Position numbers and translations under genes: made by a program. This document shows, one piece after another, positions 61,419 to 64,000 of a DNA stretch of 64,000 nt. The notes under the pieces were generated by a model. The model did not search any database. It had not been told where the DNA came from and saw only the letters and a program-made list of their open reading frames with translations. Numbering within the stretch: position 1 is the stretch's first letter; every line of letters starts with the position of its first letter. The stretch comes from Streptomyces sp. GESEQ-35 (GTDB lineage Bacteria > Actinomycetota > Actinomycetes > Streptomycetales > Streptomycetaceae). The stretch is taken from assembly GCF_017948485.1 (NCBI RefSeq), contig NZ_JAFFSX010000005.1:393118-457117 (forward strand), in the 5' to 3' direction.

Positions 61419-62276
61419 TCACTCGGACGACGCCCGGGCGCTCACCATCCAGCAGGCCCCGGTGAAGCGGACTTCCGTGCCCTGCACAAAGGTGTCGAAC
61501 GCGGCGCGGACCGTCTCGATGACCTGCGCCCGGGTCCGCTCGTCCGCCTCCCGCAGGATCATGCCGACCGGACCGAGTCGCGTGAAGTAACCGACCAGTT
61601 CACTCTCCGGCAGGGTGCAGACCACGTCGACCGGCCTGATGTCGATGCCGGCCCAACCGCTCTCCACCAGGATGCGGTGGACGTTGTCCGAGTCAGCGAA
61701 GGCGAACTGTCCCGGCTCGTCCGGTCGGCGGGCGGGGAGGCTCGGCAGGAGCGGTGCCGCGGCGCGCTCGGCCGTCGTCATGAACGGATTCTCCGCGGGG
61801 CCGCGCCAGGCGATGAAGCGGAGCCCGCCCTCGTCCCTCACAGCGCGCCGAAGGTTCGCGAAGGCTCGGACGGCGTCGTCGAAGAACATGACGCCGAAGC
61901 GCGAGATGACGGTGTCGAAGGCGGCGGGTTCGAATGCGTACTCCTGTGCGTCGGCGCAGATGAAGGACGCCGGTGTGCCCTCCTTCTCGACGCGCCCCCG
62001 GGCGGCGGTGATCACTGGTTCGGAGATGTCGATGCCTACGCAGTGCCCCGCCGGACCGAGCCGTCGCGCGACGGCCAGCGTGGTGCCGCCGGTGCCGCAG
62101 CCGACATCGAGCACATGGCCTCCGTGCTCGCCGGACACGGCTTCGACCAGCAGGTCCTCAAACGGCCTGAGCACCTCGTCCAACACCGCCTGTGCCTCGA
62201 CCCAGGCGTGGCCGGCGGCCCCCTTCCAACGAGCCGCCTGTCCGTCGTCGGTCCTGCGCGTGACGTCCATGTTCAT
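61419..62276 (-). CDS. Class I SAM-dependent methyltransferase
   Basis: 285 residues of the UbiE/MenG-like class. Motif I is HVLDVGCGTGGTTLAVARRLG, then VGIDISEPVITAARGRV, ASFICADAQEYAF, FDTVISRFGVMFFDDAVRAFANLRRAV. The C-terminal half resembles methyltransferases acting on small lipophilic substrates. Divergent from a MerR regulator; the intervening gap holds a 20-bp perfect palindrome inside its promoter (TTGACT, 16 nt, TAGAAC on the minus strand), so it is the likely MerR target. Confidence 0.9.
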   Translation of the reverse strand: MNMDVTRRTDDGQAARWKGAAGHAWVEAQAVLDEVLRPFEDLLVEAVSGEHGGHVLDVGCGTGGTTLAVARRLGPAGHCVGIDISEPVITAARGRVEKEGTPASFICADAQEYAFEPAAFDTVISRFGVMFFDDAVRAFANLRRAVRDEGGLRFIAWRGPAENPFMTTAERAAAPLLPSLPARRPDEPGQFAFADSDNVHRILVESGWAGIDIRPVDVVCTLPESELVGYFTRLGPVGMILREADERTRAQVIETVRAAFDTFVQGTEVRFTGACWMVSARASSE

Positions 62277-62317
62277 CTCCTGTGGTTGCCTTCGTCGGGC
62301 CGGGATGCCAGCGTTCT

Positions 62318-62337
62318 ACTTCAAGTCGACTTGAAGT
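62318..62337. promoter_or_regulatory. MerR-family operator (20-bp perfect palindrome)
   Basis: ACTTCAAGTCGACTTGAAGT is a perfect palindrome lying between -35 (TTGACT, 62340-62335) and -10 (TAGAAC, 62318-62313) of the minus-strand methyltransferase promoter and 7 nt before the MerR ATG. The CTTGAAG-type arms recall the SoxR box (CCTCAAG...CTTGAGG). Confidence 0.8.
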
Positions 62338-62344
62338 CAAGGGG

Positions 62345-62776
62345 ATGACACACCTGGACATCGCCGAGGTCGCGCATCGCGCCGGGGTTCCCGCCTCGAC
62401 GCTGCGCTTCTACGAGGAGAAAGGGCTGATCGCCCCGACCGGCAGACGGGGGCTGCGCCGTCAGTACGATCCCGGCGTACTGGAACGCCTGGCACTGATC
62501 ACGTTGGGGCGCACCGCGGGGTTCTCGCTCGACGAGATCGCGCGCATGCTCGCGCCGGACGGACGGCCGCGCATCGACCGGCCGATGCTCGCGGCCAAGG
62601 CGGAGGAGCTGGACGGCCGGATCCGTGAACTGGGCGTCCTGCGTGACTCCCTGCGGCATGCCGCTGACTGCCCCGCCCCGAGCCATCTGGAATGCCCTAC
62701 TTTCCGCCGCCTCCTGGAGGCCGCCGTGTCCGGCGCAGGAGCAATGCCGAGGAAGCGGATTCAGGGTTCACCGTGA
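62345..62776 (+). CDS. MerR family transcriptional regulator
   Basis: 143 residues. The helix-turn-helix is LDIAEVAHRAGVPASTLRFYEEKGLIAPTGRRGLRRQYDPGVLERLALITLGRTAGFSLDEI, then a dimerisation helix and a C-terminal HAADCPAPSHLECPTFRRLL, whose two Cys may bind metal or sense oxidants. ATG 62345 is 7 nt after a perfect 20-bp palindrome, so it is autoregulated and possibly leaderless. Divergent from the methyltransferase. Confidence 0.9.
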   Translation: MTHLDIAEVAHRAGVPASTLRFYEEKGLIAPTGRRGLRRQYDPGVLERLALITLGRTAGFSLDEIARMLAPDGRPRIDRPMLAAKAEELDGRIRELGVLRDSLRHAADCPAPSHLECPTFRRLLEAAVSGAGAMPRKRIQGSP

Positions 62777-62823
62777 AACCCCAGCCCTGCCGCACGTGGG
62801 CACGGCTGGTCCGTACCAGACCC

Positions 62824-62852
62824 TTGACAGAGTATTCCCTCACTCCTTAGAT
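62824..62852 (+). promoter_or_regulatory. Candidate chitinase promoter
   Basis: TTGACA (62824-62829), 17 nt and TTAGAT (62847-62852), about 80 nt before the GH18 ATG. The -35 is perfect and the -10 fair. Confidence 0.45.
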
Positions 62853-62932
62853 CATGAGGTGAACTAAGTGGGTGCGCTGGTCTGTCATGCACCTGCAAAT
62901 TCATCCCCCCACGCGAAACGGACCGTCATCCG

Positions 62933-63895
62933 ATGACCAAAAGGCTCCTGTGCACAGCAGCCATCGCCGTTCTGCTCACCGGCGCCGGCGCCACCCTCGC
63001 CGACGCGGAAGAGCCGGCGCCCACCGCGTCCATGGCCGTCGCGCCGTACCTCTACAATGGCTGGGGCAGCCCGCCCGACCCCACGACCGTGATGAACGAG
63101 ACGGGCGTCAACTGGTTCACGCTTGCGTTCGTCCTCAGCAACGGCACCTGCAACCCGCAGTGGGACGGCAGCCGCCCGCTGACCGGGGGAGTGGACCAGC
63201 AGACCATCGACACCGTCCGAGGAGCAGGCGGCGATGTCATCCCGTCCTTCGGCGGCTGGAGCGGCAACAAGCTGGAGAGCTCCTGCGGCAGCGCGGGTGA
63301 GTTGGCCGCCGCGTACCAGAAGGTCATCGACGCCTACGGGCTCAAGGCGATCGACATCGACATCGAGGCCGAGGCCTACGACAGCCCGACCGTGCAGCAG
63401 CGCACGGTCGACGCCCTCAAGACCATCAAGGCCGACAACCCCGGGATCAAGGTGTACGTCACCTTCGGCTCCGGCCAGAGCGGCCCCGACAGCAGCCTGA
63501 TCGACAAGGCGGCCGCGTCCGGGCTCACCGTCGACAGCTGGACGATCATGCCGTTCAACTTCGGCGGCGCCGGCCAGAACATGGGCGACCTCACCGTCCA
63601 GGCCGCCGAGGGGCTGAAGAACGCGGTCAAGAACGCGTACGGCTACACGGACGACGAGGCGTACCGGCACTCCGGCATCTCCTCGATGAACGGCATCACC
63701 GACAACAGCGAGACGGTGACCGTCGACGATTTCCGCACCATCCTCGGCTATGCCCAGGAGCACCAGCTGGCACGGCTGACGTTCTGGTCGGTCAACCGCG
63801 ACCGGCCCTGCACGGGCGGCCCGGCCGACTCCTGCTCAGGCGTCTCCCAGCAGCCCTGGGAGTTCACGAAGGTCTTCGCGGGATACAACGGCTGA
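62933..63895 (+). CDS. Secreted GH18 chitinase-like glycoside hydrolase
   Basis: 320 residues. Signal peptide KRLLCTAAIAVLLTGAGATLADA, then a single GH18 barrel. MAVAPYLYNGWGSPPDPT is strand 1, VIPSFGGWSGNKLESSC strand 3 (SxGG), and LKAIDIDIEAEAYDSP strand 4, matching DxxDxDxE with the catalytic Glu (here DIDIE). SWTIMPFNFGG is strand 6 and LARLTFWSVNRDRPC strand 8. It lacks a separate chitin-binding domain. It should cut chitin or a related GlcNAc polymer outside the cell. The ribosome site is weak. Confidence 0.88.
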   Translation: MTKRLLCTAAIAVLLTGAGATLADAEEPAPTASMAVAPYLYNGWGSPPDPTTVMNETGVNWFTLAFVLSNGTCNPQWDGSRPLTGGVDQQTIDTVRGAGGDVIPSFGGWSGNKLESSCGSAGELAAAYQKVIDAYGLKAIDIDIEAEAYDSPTVQQRTVDALKTIKADNPGIKVYVTFGSGQSGPDSSLIDKAAASGLTVDSWTIMPFNFGGAGQNMGDLTVQAAEGLKNAVKNAYGYTDDEAYRHSGISSMNGITDNSETVTVDDFRTILGYAQEHQLARLTFWSVNRDRPCTGGPADSCSGVSQQPWEFTKVFAGYNG

Positions 63896-63904
63896 CCCAC
63901 CCTT

Positions 63905-63927
63905 CCCCCCCCACCCCCCCCCCCCCC
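63905..63927 (+). repeat. C8-A-C14 homopolymer tract
   Basis: Eight C, one A and fourteen C directly after the chitinase stop region. Runs of this length are rare and prone to slippage or sequencing error. Confidence 0.8.
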
Positions 63928-63940
63928 GCCGCTTCGGCGG
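63926..63940 (+). terminator. Chitinase terminator hairpin
   Basis: CCGCCG-CTT-CGGCGG hairpin following the C tract, 30 nt after the chitinase stop. Confidence 0.5.
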
Positions 63941-63953
63941 CACAGGAGAAGAC

Positions 63954-64000
63954 GTGCTCCGAATTCCGAGGCCACCCATCAGCGGCCGCCACCGTTTCAT
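63954..64000 (+). CDS. Possible start of a further gene (partial)
   Basis: GTG 63954 follows AGGAGA (63944-63949) and opens a frame to the window edge reading MLRIPRPPISGRHRF. Too short to judge; it may also be non-coding. Confidence 0.25.
   Translation, partial: MLRIPRPPISGRHRF

Noticed and set aside
63955..63998. EcoRI-like GAATTC and NotI-like GCGGCCGC sites close together near the window end
   Set aside because: Considered as possible vector or linker sequence, but surrounding bases look like normal GC-rich intergenic DNA and no vector match is recognised.

Overview
The window is high-GC actinobacterial chromosome, almost certainly Streptomyces. The support is third-position GC bias throughout, GTG starts with 4-nt stop/start overlaps, TAnnnT-type -10 boxes with leaderless starts, and Streptomyces-type families: DUF6421/DUF6986/DUF6332-like proteins, a SARP-type regulator, a mycothiol-dependent isomerase-family protein and a deazaflavin-dependent reductase. 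No rRNA, tRNA, CRISPR array, transposase or phage module was seen.

Region by region. 1-9.9 kb: house-keeping-like genes (end of a DUF6421-like gene, SDR, threonine aldolase-like lyase, secreted protein, transglutaminase-like protein, B3/B4 protein, PlsC-type acyltransferase, DUF4395/thioredoxin pair, flavin reductase) leading to etfB-etfA with a strong terminator. 9.9-20.2 kb: secreted endonuclease/phosphatase-fold enzyme, DUF6986 aldolase-like protein, Ser/Thr receptor kinase, then a sugar locus (LacI regulator, ROK kinase, secreted GH27 alpha-galactosidase) and two small proteins. 20.3-37.4 kb: kinase-Nudix fusion, kinase-like protein with an M20 dipeptidase, geranylgeranyl-reductase-type flavoprotein, F420-type reductase/TetR pair, SARP-type regulator facing an MMPL exporter, a two-component system, a DHA2 exporter with its MarR regulator, and assorted enzymes.

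37.7-39.8 kb: a lone TerD domain fused to a PD-(D/E)XK-like nuclease domain, the best candidate for an undescribed stress or defence function. 39.9-42.4 kb: MFS/LysR pair. 42.4-50.0 kb: a complete aerobic carbon monoxide dehydrogenase operon, coxM-S-L-xdhC(YHS)-D-G-E, whose CoxL carries the form I AYxCSFR copper loop. 50.1-55.8 kb: a rearranged acyl-CoA/SDR region with an ABC ATPase remnant, a 5'-truncated enoyl-CoA hydratase, a TetR regulator, an orphan acyl-CoA-synthetase C-terminal domain coupled to an MBL hydrolase, two SDRs and a ferritin-like protein; an ACCTGAACT element recurs before three of its transcription units. 55.9-64 kb: tiny secreted proteins, a GCS2-type ligase, ThuA/Gfo-Idh-MocA pair, an expansin-like protein, a methyltransferase/MerR pair around a perfect 20-bp palindrome, and a GH18 chitinase.

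Together the genes describe a soil saprotroph: secreted polysaccharide-active proteins, sugar and acyl-CoA catabolism, trace-gas (CO) oxidation, and many divergent regulator/target pairs with visible operators. Two copies of an intergenic repeat, one interrupted by a second palindromic element, show that small non-coding repeats are active here.
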